This document shows, in pieces, positions 1 through 13,099 of a stretch of DNA of 64,000 nt. Under the pieces are notes generated by a model. That model searched no databases and was not told the DNA's origin. It worked only from the letters and a program-made list of their open reading frames with translations. This stretch comes from Vitis vinifera (Eukaryota > Streptophyta > Magnoliopsida > Vitales > Vitaceae), in contig NC_081822.1 in NCBI RefSeq assembly GCF_030704535.1, positions 4,207,001 to 4,271,000 on the forward strand, given 5' to 3'. The stretch's first letter is position 1, and each line of letters starts with the position of its first letter. The position numbers were made by a program, and so were the translations under genes.

Positions 1-3000
1 TGAAGGCCTAGTATTTATATCATTAGTACTTTCTGTTGATTTTTTATTCTCCCCAAACCACCCCTCCACCCCCTCTTTCAAGTTATGCTAGCCAAGTCAA
101 TTGTTAAATTTTTAGATCATTTTTTTGACTTCATTCACATATATAATATTTTTTTCTAACATCATAGGAGTTTATTAGTCATGTAACTTTACCAGTAGTT
201 GGTCTTATGTTTCGGTGTGTTATGATTAGGATTTTGAGTGGATGTATCTTGAAGAAACTCTCACTTTGTGATAACTCAAGAATAACAAATTCTATTTATT
301 TACCATTTGAAAATTAATCTATTTGCAAGTTCAGGATCATGCATCTAGGTGTTTTTTCTAACAGTTGATTCGAAGGGATTGTCTTGTAGACATATCATTA
401 GTCTTGTAGTTTTGCAGGTTTTGTAAATATGTTATTATCCTATCCTTTATGGACATCTTTATTAAGATAGTAGCTCTGTGCTTCAACCATTAATTGGAAG
501 GTACGGAGTTCTGTATTCATGTTAGGCCTCCATAGATGAATGTATTATTTTTCATTTATTATGCTGTAATTGGCCTCCTGAATTACTAACTTGAGTTTGA
601 GAAGTGTTCCAGCTAAAATTCTGGTCCTTTGGGGCCACTGTAACGCTCCTTGTTGAGACCTACACATTGGTGATTATACATTTTCAATTTGATGTAATTT
701 GAAGTTAAAACTTAAAATCTTTGTTTATTATAATTAGCAGTTAGCACTGAGCTTGTATTGCTTAAACTTCTATAATGCTTGTCTTCCCTTTGGACTTACT
801 TTTTGTTGAATTTTTCATGTGCCTGACTTGATGGCATCAGGCATGTTCACTGGCGTTGTTAGCTGCAAAATGTTGCAATTGGTGGTAATATGAAATCCTT
901 GGATTTGTGAACTGGTACACGTATTGATAATACCTACAAGAATTTCTATCAAGCTATTTTTTTTATTTTGTTAATGATTAATGGAAGTTTGTTAGACCTG
1001 TACACTGTGGAAACCCAACAGTGGATTAAATGATTATTTTAGACATGCCAATCTTTGTTAACTTGTGTGTGTGTGTGGCCTCAACATGTTAACGAGGCAA
1101 GTAAATAACTCTCTAGGAATGGTTCTGTAACAAAACAATGGCCTTCTAGTATGACTCCAATTTTTAGTCTAATTAACCAGAGATTAGAATCCCTAGATAC
1201 TGCAGCCTCATGGTGTGAAATCCCCATCCAAGTACTTTGTTTTGCACCAATTTATGTGTTCCATTTTTCCATCTATATGCTGACTGCTCTCTCAGTGATT
1301 TGAATGCATGTGTGGGCTGTCTTCTACCATGCACTACCGAGTTTTGGCATTTCTCGTGGTTGTATTTTAATCATAAGCTTCATTTTACTTAATTATCCAA
1401 TCAGCATTTTGCTAATTGTTGTTTAACAGCCTAGTTATTGATTTGTTTTGAAGGGTGTATCCATGTTGTTACAAACACTGGGTGATGCTGCAAAAATGAA
1501 TAACATATCTCTGCATTGCCAGCTTTAGTTGTGATTATATTGTTTCTGTTGACTGTTTAAATATTTACTTTAACCCCTGTGGTGTTTAGGACTGCCATTT
1601 TTTTTTATTTCAGCCTTAAAAGCAGGATGGAAGTTATATCTGAGCAGCTGGCGCAATAAGGATACATTGTTCATATGGTATGATAGGAAAATATTTAAGC
1701 ATTTAAGAGGCCTCTATGGAAATTTCTGTACTTAGTAGTATTGATGTGTCCTGGTCATGAGGGGCCCAATTATCTCTCTATCATTGCATTTTTGCTTCTT
1801 GGTGCTTTACTTTGATGCATTATTCAAAGGCTAAATTGCAATAACTTAAACGCCCTTTCCATATTTACCATGCATTATTGATTCTAGATTCCATTGCCTT
1901 GCCACTTTACAGTCTCTTTTTCTTATTGATGATCTTTTCTCCTATTAGTAGCAGTGATGTGATTAGAAATGCCTTATGGTGTTAGTTTTGTTTACTTTTG
2001 TTAATGTGTGCAACTATTCATTTATTTTTGCATGTTGATTGAACTTTGGGATGCCAATTTGCAATTTAATTTGCTAACATGTGTAATAATTGTCGAGGCT
2101 TGTCCATGGTCTGTTGCTGTCCCTTTTTCCTCCCCCCTTCTGGTGGGGGATACCAAATATGTATCCGATGGATATCCTATGTCCACAACCTCATAATTTC
2201 CATTTTTGGATGCAATACCCTCATGGTTGTGCCTGAGAGAGTGGTTTTCTTCATGGTTTGCCCGGTTGTTGACTAATGCTTTCTTGCATTTTAGGCTTAT
2301 TGAGTTGTTTCTCATGTTTAATGTCTCTATAATCCAAGTAAACATGATAGTCACGCTCAACTTAGAATGGATCAGAACTTGTAAACAATTCTGATCTTTT
2401 CTGTTTTATCGACCTCTATCAATAAGAACATTTCTTCTTCTTTTCCTTTTTTTTCTTTTTGGTGAATATGGTCATTCTTTTGTGTTAGTGCTTTGAGCAT
2501 CGAGCCTACTTCATTCTTTGTTACATAATTCTTGTGCTTAGTAAGGTGCTTAGGGATTTCTTAATTTGATCACATTTATAACTTAAATGCATGACTTAAC
2601 CCGAGTCCAAAAGTTCTTTAATTTGTTAAGCTGGTCTGGAATGGAAAGCTTCTATTTGAGTGCATAATTTTTAGGCGTGTAAAATTTTCTGTTTCCATGG
2701 CACAAATGTGTGTACAAGTCAGCAAAATAAGCATATTATATAATCTATTGTGCACAACTGGGACCATAATTTGTACCAGTTCCATCTTGCATGTGCCATA
2801 ACTGTCATTATGGCTTTAGGTTTTGTTTTTGATTTTATTTTTTCTGTTCTTGGCACTATAATCAATCATGCCCGTAGTTGAATAGTCACTCTTCCATTAA
2901 CTCAGTCAGCCCTTAATACTAGAAATTGCTTTCCTTGGTTCCAGTCAGTGGCATGTTTTTATGCAAGGATTTTGATATTTAGGGTTGAGTTGGCTTTTAG

Positions 3001-4149
3001 GTATCACTGCTGTGAATGGCCTTTCATTTACAATGGTATGGCAGGGATAATATTTTCACTTGACATTGTGTTACTGAGTTTAGGTAGTCTAAGGTCTTCC
3101 CATTGGGTAGGACCATGTATACCTTTTATTTTTAACCAGCTCTCCAATGTTACTCTGCACGATTGCACCTGATTATGTTCGTTTCCCTGTGACTTGCATA
3201 CCATTTTATTTTTATGTTTATCAGGGAGTGTAGGGTGATATGATGATGACCTTTAGGCAGAGTTATCAACTTCTGACAGAGTCTCTTATTGGCTTTTGGC
3301 TGATAGCAACTCTTTAATTTTTGACTCATGGGTATGTAACTAACTGACGTGTTTGATCCCATCTTGGGTTCATAGCTTTTCTCTAAGGACCAACTCTTGG
3401 AGAAGCACAAAATTGTATGCGGCCTTATTACCCCAGAATACTGTTCTTTCTTTTCCTTGTCTAACATCATTGTCCAATGTGGCAGTTACTATACATTTCT
3501 CCCTGGATGGAACCAATGTTTCCTCACTGAGACTGCATTGAATTGCTACCTATTATCAAGAAATTCAATGATATAGTCAATACTGACATATATTCTCTTT
3601 GACATGATCAGATGAATTTGGCAATCACATAAGTTGTTGGCTTATTTACTGCAGTTTCCCAGTCAGTTTAATCCAACGGGAGAACTTCTCTTTATATTAC
3701 TGTCTGGCAGAGTATTTTTGGAATAGGTGTTTCTGTGTGTTCAAAGTAAATGGCTATTGAGCATTTGTCACCTTGTTTCAAGAGAATTCTTCAATATAAC
3801 TTTGTATTTGGAGGGGATTCTCCAATACAGTTTTTTACTTGGCCAGAGCTAAGATATCAAGAGTGTGCTGTGTCTGCTACCCAAACACAAAAAATTATAT
3901 TGATTTTTGATAGGATAGGATATTTAACTAGCATGAACCCATAACATGGGTGAATAAGATATTAATTATGTTATACTAATTTTGTCATTGTTGCACACGT
4001 GAAACTTTGACGTGTGTTATTATTTTAGATTTGATTTTGGTTCCTTGAGAGATATTTGACACATCATTAAATTGTGTTCTCACACTTACTAGATAGTTGA
4101 ATGTTGTTATTAATGTGCGCATCTACTGGATTTGTTTGTCATTGTACAG
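1..4149 (+). other. Very long T-rich intron of the WD40 gene (left end open)
   Basis: The whole stretch is T-rich on the plus strand with frequent stops in all frames, as expected of a plant intron. It ends in a normal acceptor (…TTGTACAG at 4142-4149) that joins directly to WD40 coding sequence. I saw no segment resembling the N-terminal part of the family (roughly the first 130 residues), so the earlier exons probably lie left of position 1 and this intron exceeds 4.1 kb. Short ORFs inside it (for example 2022-2360 on the minus strand and 3353-3541 on the plus strand) have no recognisable sequence. A short GT repeat lies near 1062-1075. Confidence 0.6.
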
Positions 4150-5536
4150 CTGAGGAATTTGTTATGGGCAACATCGAAGCATGATGTATACCTTATGCAG
4201 AACTACTCAGTAATGCACTGGTCCTCATTGCTGAGGAGGGGTAAAGAAGTACTAAACGTGGCTAAACCAATTGTTTCCACACTGGTAAGGGGATTCACCA
4301 AACAATGGTCTGAGTGATTGCTTAATTTTGCTCTGAAGAAAATTGAAGACTGAATCTACTTTGGTTTCTCATGCAGAAGTGCCCAGGATCTTTGGGGCAG
4401 TCACTCTCAAGAGTGCAGATAAGCACTATGACCGTTAAAGAGAACTTAATGGTGGCAGGTGGTTTTCAGGGAGAGCTTATTTGCAAGGTACGGAAAGGGG
4501 GCATGAAACAAGAGTCTCCATTCATTAGAATTGCCCTGTTGTAGTCTGTCATGCTTCATTTTCTGATGTTTATTTTTTTCTGGCCAGAATTTGAGTCAGC
4601 CTGGGGTTGCATTTTGTGCAAAATTAACCACAGATGATAATGCCATCACCAATGCGGTTGATGTATACCATAACCCCAAGTAAGAAACCTACTCATATAC
4701 AAGTATTCCTTCTCAATTTCCAAAGTGGGGGTAACTGAACCATCTCTGTGCAGTGGCTCGTTGAGGGTCATGGCTGCAAACAACGACGCTGAAGTTAGGA
4801 TCTTTGATGCTGAGAACTTCGCTTGCCTTAATCGGTTCACCTACCCTTGGTCTGTAAATGTGAGTATCCTGCTGCAAGATGATTTGATTTGGATGGCTTT
4901 GAACCCTGGAGCTGTACTTACTATTCTCTCATATCTTGCAGAACACCTCTGTTAGCCCAGATGGAAAGCTGCTAGCTGTCCTTGGTGATAGTGCAGAGTG
5001 CTTGCTAGCTGATGCTCAGACAGGGAAAGTAAGTTTATCTTTCTACTGGCAAGCTCTTTTTGTACAACCATCATCTTGAACTATGCTAATAAAAGTGCTT
5101 TGATTTATGAACTCCCTCTCAGGTTGTTGCAACCCTTAAGGGGCACTTGGACTATTCGTTTGCTTCAGCTTGGCACCCAGATGGACGAACATTGGCGACT
5201 GGAAACCAGGACACAACATGTAGACTCTGGGACATACGGAACCTTTCCGAGTCTCAGGCGGTACTTAAGGGAAGGATGGGAGCAATACGAGCTGTGAGGT
5301 TCTCTTCAGATGGTCGATTTATGGCTATGGCTGAGCCTGCAGACTTTGTCCATGTCTTTGACACGGAGTCAGGTTATGTGAAGGGGCAGGAGATTGATCT
5401 TTTTGGCGAGATTGCTGGAATATCCTTCAGTCCTGACACAGAAGCTCTTTTTGTTGGGATTGCGGATCGCACCTACGGTAGCTTATTAGAATTCAACAGG
5501 AGGAGGTGTAATCAGTATTTGGATTCCATTATATAG
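4150..5536 (+). CDS. WD40-repeat protein (At1g78070/At1g36070 type), 3' six coding exons, 5'-partial
   Basis: Six exons join in phase: 4150-4284, 4377-4487, 4588-4679, 4754-4859, 4942-5028 and 5123-5536 (TAG at the end). They give about 314 C-terminal residues. The translation begins LRNLLWATSKHDVYLMQNYS. It contains typical WD40 turns: SPDGKLLAVLGDSAECLLAD, then GHLDYSFASAWHPDGRTLAT leading to TCRLWDIRNL, then SSDGRFMAMAEPADFVHVFD. It ends in GSLLEFNRRRCNQYLDSII. This matches the plant family annotated as 'uncharacterized WD repeat-containing protein C2A9.03-like' (about 440-450 aa in full), so roughly the first 130 residues are missing because of the window edge. The family is presumed to be a beta-propeller scaffold; its molecular role is not established. 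It lies head-to-tail with the downstream RAP2-4 gene, as At1g78070 does with At1g78080. No internal stop or frameshift is seen. Confidence 0.9.
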
Positions 5537-5900
5537 TGGAATGGAAATCTGAAGTTGGCGGCTAAAAATTGGGAATGAAGCATAATAATTTATTGGGTTG
5601 AGGTGGATGTGCATAGGTAGCATAGGTTGGAGGCTTAGATTTTTGGCCTGTCGGCTTAAAGGTTGTTGTTTTCCAGTTTTTTGGATAACGGATTACATTT
5701 TGGCTGCCCAAGTGGAGAAAGCTAGAGGCATTTGGGAACTCTTTTTCTTGTAAATGTGATTTCCTTTTCGAATCGGAAATGTGAGATAAATTTTTTCTGG
5801 TGTAAAGAATGTTGATGTGATTTTAGTTTGTATGTGGGAAGTGGTCACTTGTTTAGATTTCCCTTGCTGCTACCCCTTCAAGGGCATGAAAAATATTTGG
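5537..5900 (+). other. 3' UTR and 3' flank of the WD40 gene
   Basis: This stretch after the stop codon is T/G-rich. It holds AT-rich near-upstream elements (AATAATTTATTG near 5584-5595; AGATAAATTTT near 5784-5795) and TTTTGTATG-like motifs, which fit a plant polyadenylation region ending around 5800-5880. The exact cleavage site cannot be read from sequence alone. Confidence 0.4.
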
Positions 5901-7139
5901 ATTATTATTTTTTAAAATTTTTGTCTGATTATTTCTTGTATTTGTATAAAATCTAACCACTGTTATTTCGTGAATTTTCCAACCTAACAGGAATTAAAGG
6001 AAGGTGCATTGATGTGCAATGGGCCTCATCATTCCGTGAAAGATTAGGGCGTGAATCAAGGTTTCGTCCTTTCTCTTCCAGAGCCATCCCTCTCCCACCA
6101 TTTTCATGTCATCATGTCACTGCATGCTCTAACCTTAACCCACGTGTATTGCCACGCTTAGAACAACCAAAGCATCCTATTATTCCACAACTAAAAGCCT
6201 CGAGGCCTTGACCCGGACCCGCTAAATTATTGCTTCTTCACATCGTGAGGAAATTTTTTGTCTACGTCCCAGTCGCCCAAAGTCCAAAACCTTTACTTGT
6301 AGGTGGTGTCACCCACGCCACGACAATCCCGTCTGACCAGGAAACATACCTACATGCATCAGATTCATTTCACCCTAACAACTTCATTCTCAGCCTCTTT
6401 TTTTGTATAGTCGTGTAATTTGTAAATGCTCAACTTAAATTTTATCTTTGACCTCTTGGACTGCGTAATATCTTTGAGAATTGAGACTGCCGCGAAAATG
6501 ACCCACCATTAATGCTTTATCTGCAATGCCGTGCCCGTTACTCTACAAATAGTTTAAATGGCTTTCAAATTTTGCTTTGTATACCTCTAGATGCTAGGAG
6601 AAGAAGGAAGAGCATCACATCTGTGGCTGTCTCTCCAGTCTCTGCCCCACATGGTTTAATAATAATAATGTCCTTCAAATGTTTAACTTTGGGTTTGAAA
6701 TTTGGCTTGGTCTCGAGACTCTCGTCGGTGCGGTTTTTATCTAGGTGAGGATTGGAAGATTAGGTGGAACAGTAGACATCTATCCTTACTGTATGGGGAA
6801 ACACAGCCTATCAAAAAATCATAAAATAGGAATCTGCTGTAAAAATTCAAATTTAATAAATTTATCTAAAAGTAATTAAGATTTTGTATATTTTCCTACT
6901 ACCATACCATAGATCACATAAGTACTATCTTTTGTGTACTTCCTTCCATCATATTAGGTACTACTTTTCTCTTCATTTGATGATTATTTTTTGATGTGTA
7001 TGAAAACAGGCTTTTCCTAAAGGTGACAAATCTCGGTCGTTGATTGAATAACGGAGGAATGGGAGTCCCATCCACATTTGTATGTTGACCGGTTGAATCT
7101 ATGATGCTTTGAGCACTTCTGTCAAGAAGCGATCATCCA
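5901..7139. other. Intergenic region, no gene recognised
   Basis: Non-coding by inspection. The longest ORFs (6014-6211, 6230-6418, 6512-6748) encode low-complexity or unrelated peptides with no domain I can recognise. Base composition alternates between C-rich (6050-6400) and AT-rich blocks. No tRNA-like cloverleaf or paired terminal repeat was noticed here. Confidence 0.5.
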
Positions 7140-7592
7140 GTCTTACACAAGGATGAAAATATCGGTAATCACGGATATATCGGTATTTCGATTTTACGGA
7201 TATATCGAATATATCGGCGGATATTTTGGAAAAAAATATTGGTGCTTAAAATTGTTAAAAACTCATGAAAATATAAAGAAAACCTCATAATAATATAATT
7301 AGAAGTATAATAGACATTTTAAAGTTATTTTATTGAAAATTTTGATATATGTATAACATGATTTATCATATTTGATAATAATATTGTATGCATCGATAAA
7401 AATATGAATTTTATAAGTGTACATTTATTATTAAATTACATATAATATTATCATATTTGATATATCGCCGATTTCTTGAGATTTATCCCGAAAAATCGTC
7501 TGTCGATATTTCTGTAATAAAAATCGTGTCGATACCCTTCGATACATGATATTTCGTCGATATATCGCGACATTTTCCTCCTTGGTCTTACA
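7140..7592. mobile_element. hAT-like MITE with 8-bp target-site duplication
   Basis: The direct repeat GTCTTACA occurs at 7140-7147 and 7585-7592. Between them is a 437-bp element (7148-7584) with imperfect inverted ends: CAAGGATGAAAATATCG on the left, and the complement of the right end reads CAAGGAGGAAAATGTCG. Both sub-terminal regions are dense in GATATATCG-type words (7165-7225 and 7455-7570, opposite orientations); the centre is AT-rich and non-coding. An 8-bp target duplication with short inverted ends and no transposase fits a non-autonomous hAT element. Family name unknown. Confidence 0.75.
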
Positions 7593-10500
7593 TGACATCT
7601 TACGTTCCATCCACAAGATACAGTCATGGATTTGGCATCTCCAAGGAGCAGCATCCATCTTACATGTTTAATGACTAGGGACCGTTTGACGTCCAGAGAG
7701 GATTTGATTATTTCCAATTAGTAACCTTAGCAATTGACTCTGGGACCAGTTTCTAGCTTCTCCATACACGTAGGAGCCTAACCTGTGAGTGTGAACACGT
7801 ACTGTCGGGACATGAAGTCTTCTTCTGGCGAAAGATGGATTTGTTAGGTTTATTAATCATATATTTAAAAACTAATGCTAGATTGATGCTATCTACCTTT
7901 CAGATTTAGAGAACAATCTGGTGATCACCCATCGAACCCGCTGTTTGGTAGAGGTACGCTTGTCTCGACCTACACCTCATTTTCCATGTATTTGAATTTA
8001 ATTTTAGAAAATATGGCATTATTATGACTTTGGTTATTATTTCTGGACTTAATGACTTGCAAGCTTGGACAATATTTTATGATCATTACAAGGTTTGCTA
8101 CTTAATCTAAGCGTTGAGATTTATGACCCAGGACGTAATTGAAGTAGAGCACAGCTATTTGAGTTTTGGGCTGCACTGATCTGAGCATTGGCCCATTGGG
8201 CCACTGGGATTGGGGCTGAATTTGTTCAAAGTTACTGACACCGTGGGCCTGGACCCCCTCTCCATGGCTTGAGGGTATTTAACAAATAAAAATGGGAGTT
8301 TGCTTTTATGCAACGTGGCATCTAAGGTCTAAAGCGTTTTTGGTGAGGTGGATTGAGAGGTAGAGTTCATTTGGTTGCTCCCCGGTTAACTAATACAAGC
8401 ATCAAATGGAGTTTGGCGATCAAATGCCAAAGTTGCCAACCCCTCAAGGTTACAACTTAAAACACCAAGAAGACTCCACCTCCCAGAAGAATCCAAAGCC
8501 GGTGTAAAGAGCAAGAGAAATTAGGTGGACATGTGCAATGTCGTGCAAAAGCTGAACTTGGAGATCTTCTACCGAATCAATTGAAATATCTTGGCTATAA
8601 TGACATGAAACTGCTCTGAAAGCGACAACAGTTGCTCTGACCACTTCTTCTTAACAACTCAAGGCCTCACATTACATTCAAAGCACGTTTTATTACAATC
8701 ACCTTGACCGTTTCTACACAATTCATGAATTCACTCATCTGGTCCCTCCATTTATGATCTTTCGGCTTGTGGTTGAGGTGCACTTAGTACCGTCTCCGCC
8801 TAAGTTTTTTGTCATGTATGTCTTCAATATATTTGTGAGAAAAAATGGTTATATTTAAAAAGCCTTTGCCAGATTGGATTTAGAACATATCACTCCCTTT
8901 TGGCTAGGAAGAAAAGGCCATTCTGATCGATAATTCTCTTTGGACATGTATTCTCATCCTGGAGCCTTCTATCTCGAACTGTTTATCCCTTTTGCTTATG
9001 GCAACTTCTAACAGAGAATGGACTATAATCTCTCTGATTTAAATTTGGAGGTAGACAAGTACCAAAAGTCCAAACATGGGTGGACATTTATTTCATCAAT
9101 TCTACCTTCTACTCGACCACTAAAATGCCCAAAGGTTCTTCCTGTCCCCATACCTTCATTTTATCATTTGTTTGCTTCTCAATTTCTATCACTGCATGCA
9201 GCATGCCAAGGGGGCACATGATTTATCGATGAACGACAACTTCCATGTAAATGGAGCCCAACAAATGGCATCTTGCCCACTCCGTTTATTGTGTCTGCCT
9301 CCAAAATGCAGAAGGTGCCAACCAAATAAACCACTCTGGGATGTCCCGTTTTATTGTTTAACTTGGCGATATTGCTTTCAAGGATCCATCTGCGTCCTGA
9401 TTCCTTTCAAACTAAAGCGTTCATTTCTTGAAAAGAAGAATAAATTGCAATAATTAAGAGTAGTGGAATCTGTCGAGAACGTGATTGCCCCAACAACCAA
9501 AGAAGCCCACTTGCATTTACATGTGAGAAACCGTGAAAATCAAATAGCTTTAGGCTTTGGCAGTAGCGATACCTAGATTTTGATGAATCTACTGATTTAT
9601 ATTTTCTGCAAAATAGTTTACAATGCACGCATCCGGGGCTGTAGCACCTCAAGGCACTCACATGAAACCCGAAAATGGTCGTGTGTGACTGTAGGAAGAA
9701 ATAAATAATTGACAAGACCCCACCCATCCAATGAATTAGAGCCTGTTCCAGTCAAAAAACTTCTAATGCACCCTAGAGAGGATGAACGAGGTGACCGGGC
9801 CCCTGTTTGTTGCTTCCGAGAAGCCACTAGAAAAGCCGGTCAGACCGGCGGTTTTTCTTGGTAGCCAATATTTTGGGGGCATGGTGCTACTGCTACCTAG
9901 TCGGAGAAATACCTCCCCTAGTTGTATCATTCCCTGTTGCTCTTGGGAAAAGGAACACTGACAAAGACCATCCTACCAGCGTTGTTTATATTGCCACCAC
10001 ACCCAGGAGTGAGACATTAATAATGGCCGGATATGGCCATGATTTTCAAGTCCTCCACAAGTTGGTCATCGAAATTCTGAGGAACCACGTTTGTCAAGAC
10101 TCAAGAGTATCAACTCACATGAAACCAGGAAATATTAATGATAACTGCTCTAACCCTCGTGGGATTTTCAGAATGGTCCTAAACAAAGCCAAAGTTCAAA
10201 CGGCAGGGACGAGGGGCAAAAACTTGTTATAAAAGAAAAAACTAATGCTAGGGAAACACGCCACACATAACTTATCTGGGATAATACCATTAAAAAAATT
10301 AACTAGGAAACCTCGTCTTGAATCTTGTAAGTATTCCTCTCCTATTTCAATTGCTATGCAGAACTGCAAGAAAAGTAGTTTGTCGTCTTACACAATAGAA
10401 TTTCAGATATATGGGAAAAAAAGAAAAAAGAAAAAAAAAAGAAAACCTATAATCACGAGAGGTAGGACAATGGTAAACAAGAAGACAAGAATGAAAAAAC

Positions 10501-10880
10501 CTTAATGGTAGACAAGATAATGTAAGATTTGGCATTGGATTTGTGTCTAATGTGCATTCATGAGATACACCCACATCTAGACAGTAAGGTGATATTCGGA
10601 TTTAAAACTAGCTCAAAATGTAGTGAAATATTCGATATTTTTGGTTCAAAAGAGGCATGATCAAAATAAAATCTAAAGTAAGTATTAACTTGCTCAATTT
10701 TTGCAATCGGTAATTTCGTATTTAGCTCGTATCAAGTGTCAAGATCGAACGACAAAGTTGACTATAAAGTATGCAAAGAAAATCACAGGAAGAGGTACCT
10801 TAGCTGAAACCGGGCTGATGTGGCAACCAAGCATTGGTGAAATCCAGGTGAGGATGTGGAGGAGGACCACCTCTGTCCTT
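7593..10880. other. Intergenic region, no gene recognised
   Basis: No ORF in this stretch has a recognisable domain. The longest is 9858-10232 (124 codons), with no family resemblance, and it is followed by A-rich low-complexity sequence (10415-10445). Minus-strand ORFs at 9407-9827 overlap one another in different frames and look fortuitous. An AT-rich middle and scattered C-rich patches are all I can see. Confidence 0.5.
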
Positions 10881-13069
10881 CGTCAGACTGTGTAAACACG
10901 TGGCGACACGGCAGCGGTTACGTAGTTGAAAAAACGACGGCCGCGTAAGAAACCGCGTGAAAAGGCTTCAAAAAGCTTTTGGTGATGTGATAAGTGGGGG
11001 GGTCCCGCCACATGGCTTCAATCCCACGCTACATTCATTTCTCAAGTTACTCGTGTTCACACTTCATTTTACAGCCTCCACCCTCCAAGTTCCCATTTAT
11101 TTCATTTTTTATCTTATTTTCTGTTCCTTTTAACTCTTACTTAGTGTGAAACTAAAATAATATATTTATCAAATTTTATTAAAATTATTATTTTTAATAT
11201 TTTTCAAGTTTTTATTAATTAGTTTAATTAATTTTAAATTCTCCTTCAATTTATTTGAAAACATGAAGGACATGAATTCAATGTGCATAAAAGCGCGTCG
11301 GCAACAGTGATGAGAAATTGTAAGATGCGGAAGAAATGAAAGTGCTAACGCTAATTGTCAACTCTGACTCATTCACTCCATCAAACCTGTCAGCACCACG
11401 CCAACATGTCTCTGCAAGCCTTCCATCTATCAACTCTCTGATTAATACAAGTATCAATCATTCATTCAATGAAGTGTTGATAATTGGCCATTTGGCCTTC
11501 CCTTCCCATCACTTTTTAAGCCACCTTCTTTTGTCTTTCTTTAGCTAAGTCGCTTTGCGTGGAAGTGAAACTCTTTTCGTCCCTTGCTCGATTCCCATTC
11601 GCTCCCATGTGCGCAACCCCCCTTTTTAGATTTGTAACACTCTTACTATCTCTAATTATCAATTCTCATATAAATTAATGATTAAATCAATATGTTTTTT
11701 TAATTTCCATTTTATGTTGGAAACGTAAATAAGAAGAAAGGGATGACTACATTGTGCTGTCGCTTGAATCCGAAGACCCGAACATCATGGGTACCGCCCG
11801 ACATGGCCCCCGAATCCCTTAACCACGTCTTGGTCAACTAACTTAACCAACTCAGGTGCGTGCCTTTCGAAATTCTCCTCCCCAACGCGATTTCAACACC
11901 GTATTCCTCACTTGCCCACCGTTTAGCCCCTTCTCCAATGCGCGTACGCTCCCAGGCAGTTACTCTTGTCTCCGTCAAATCCAACCATTTACAGTCAGCA
12001 ACTGGCGCTGAAACTGAAGACTTGTCCCATTGCCACGACGCCACGTGACATCCTCCACCCACGCTCCCACACAGCGCCGTAATCTCCGCCCACCACTCAA
12101 CTCCAGCTACGCTTGAAATAACTATGGTTGGGTTTGGGGTTTGGGGTTTGAACTTGGATTTCAGGCATGAACCCTACTACATCATGATGACGTCACTCCA
12201 TTACTCAAACTCATAAATTATTTAATCAAAAAAATGAGTTGACGCCTCTTATTATAAATTTTTCGCCACTAGTTCAAAACTTGTGCCATGATGTTACTGA
12301 TGCCAATTATATAAGCTTGAAGTAGATTAGATGGCGGAGGGAAGTGGAGTTTAGTTTATGATAATGTATAAAATGATCTTATACAAATTAGGGTTTTAAT
12401 TGGTCAATCTATCCAGAGCCTTCGAATCGTGGGGGTTTCTCGACCACATGATCAAAAAAAGAAAAGCACATGTTTGTTTTAGTGTGCGACTAGTGGTCTA
12501 CTACCCTCAATCAAGCATATAAAATATATGATACACACACACTAATACAGCTGCTAATGGCCCCCCCACTGCTGGGTAATCATACTCTACTCCTAGAAAA
12601 ATAATACTACTTCGTATAGGTCAAACCCACAAAGTAACAAGTTGGATCCCATCAACCTCAAAATCATCATAAATTCTACAATTTACTGCAAAATTCATCA
12701 TGATATACCGTAGATTTCCCTGGCTAAAAAGATGACTTTAATGATTCATGATCTTGGAATTGTCCCTTCGATGTGAGAAATGGCGTCTTTGAAAAACTTT
12801 ATGAGGAATGGAAATAAAGACAAAAGGACTTTCAAGTGTGAACGCATTGCTTACAAGTTACAATGTAGTCAACAAAAGTTCGAGGTGAAATTACACTGGT
12901 GCCAACTATATTTCGACCGACGCCTGAGGGTTGGCAGTGGACAGGTGTCGGTTAAATAGGAGATGGGGTCACACGCGTCAACGTGGGAGTGGTGGGAGAG
13001 TATTGATTGGGAGAGTCTTACGTCATAATTTAATCAAGGAATTAAGGGAGGGGGAGAGGGTTAGCTGCT
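10881..13069 (+). promoter_or_regulatory. Upstream region of RAP2-4 with two G-boxes and an inverted DRE pair
   Basis: Recognisable plant cis-elements precede the RAP2-4 TATA box. Two G-box/ABRE cores lie at 10898-10903 (context ACACGTGGC) and 12042-12047 (context CCACGTGAC). Two DRE/CRT cores (RCCGAC) lie close to the TATA box in opposite orientations: ACCGAC at 12916-12921 and GTCGGT at 12947-12952. G-boxes bind bZIP/bHLH factors in abscisic-acid and light responses; DRE cores bind DREB proteins, including the A-6 group encoded by the adjacent gene. Use of these sites is inferred only. The intervening sequence is AT-rich and holds no gene I can recognise. Confidence 0.45.
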
Positions 13070-13076
13070 TATATAA
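13070..13076 (+). promoter_or_regulatory. TATA box of RAP2-4
   Basis: TATATAA lies in the context GCTTATATAATGGG, about 30 bp before a purine-rich stretch where transcription would be expected to start (about 13100). It is the best TATA match in the region just upstream of the ATG-free leader. Confidence 0.6.
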
Positions 13077-13099
13077 TGGGGGCATCTGTGGGGGCGAGA

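Noticed and set aside
9858..10232. 124-codon plus-strand ORF
   Set aside because: No family resemblance, not supported by splice or promoter signals, and followed by low-complexity A-rich DNA. Considered chance.
12121..12150. GGTTTGGGGTTTGGGG telomere-like run
   Set aside because: The plant telomere unit is TTTAGGG. This is a short G/T repeat of two to three units, not an interstitial telomere.
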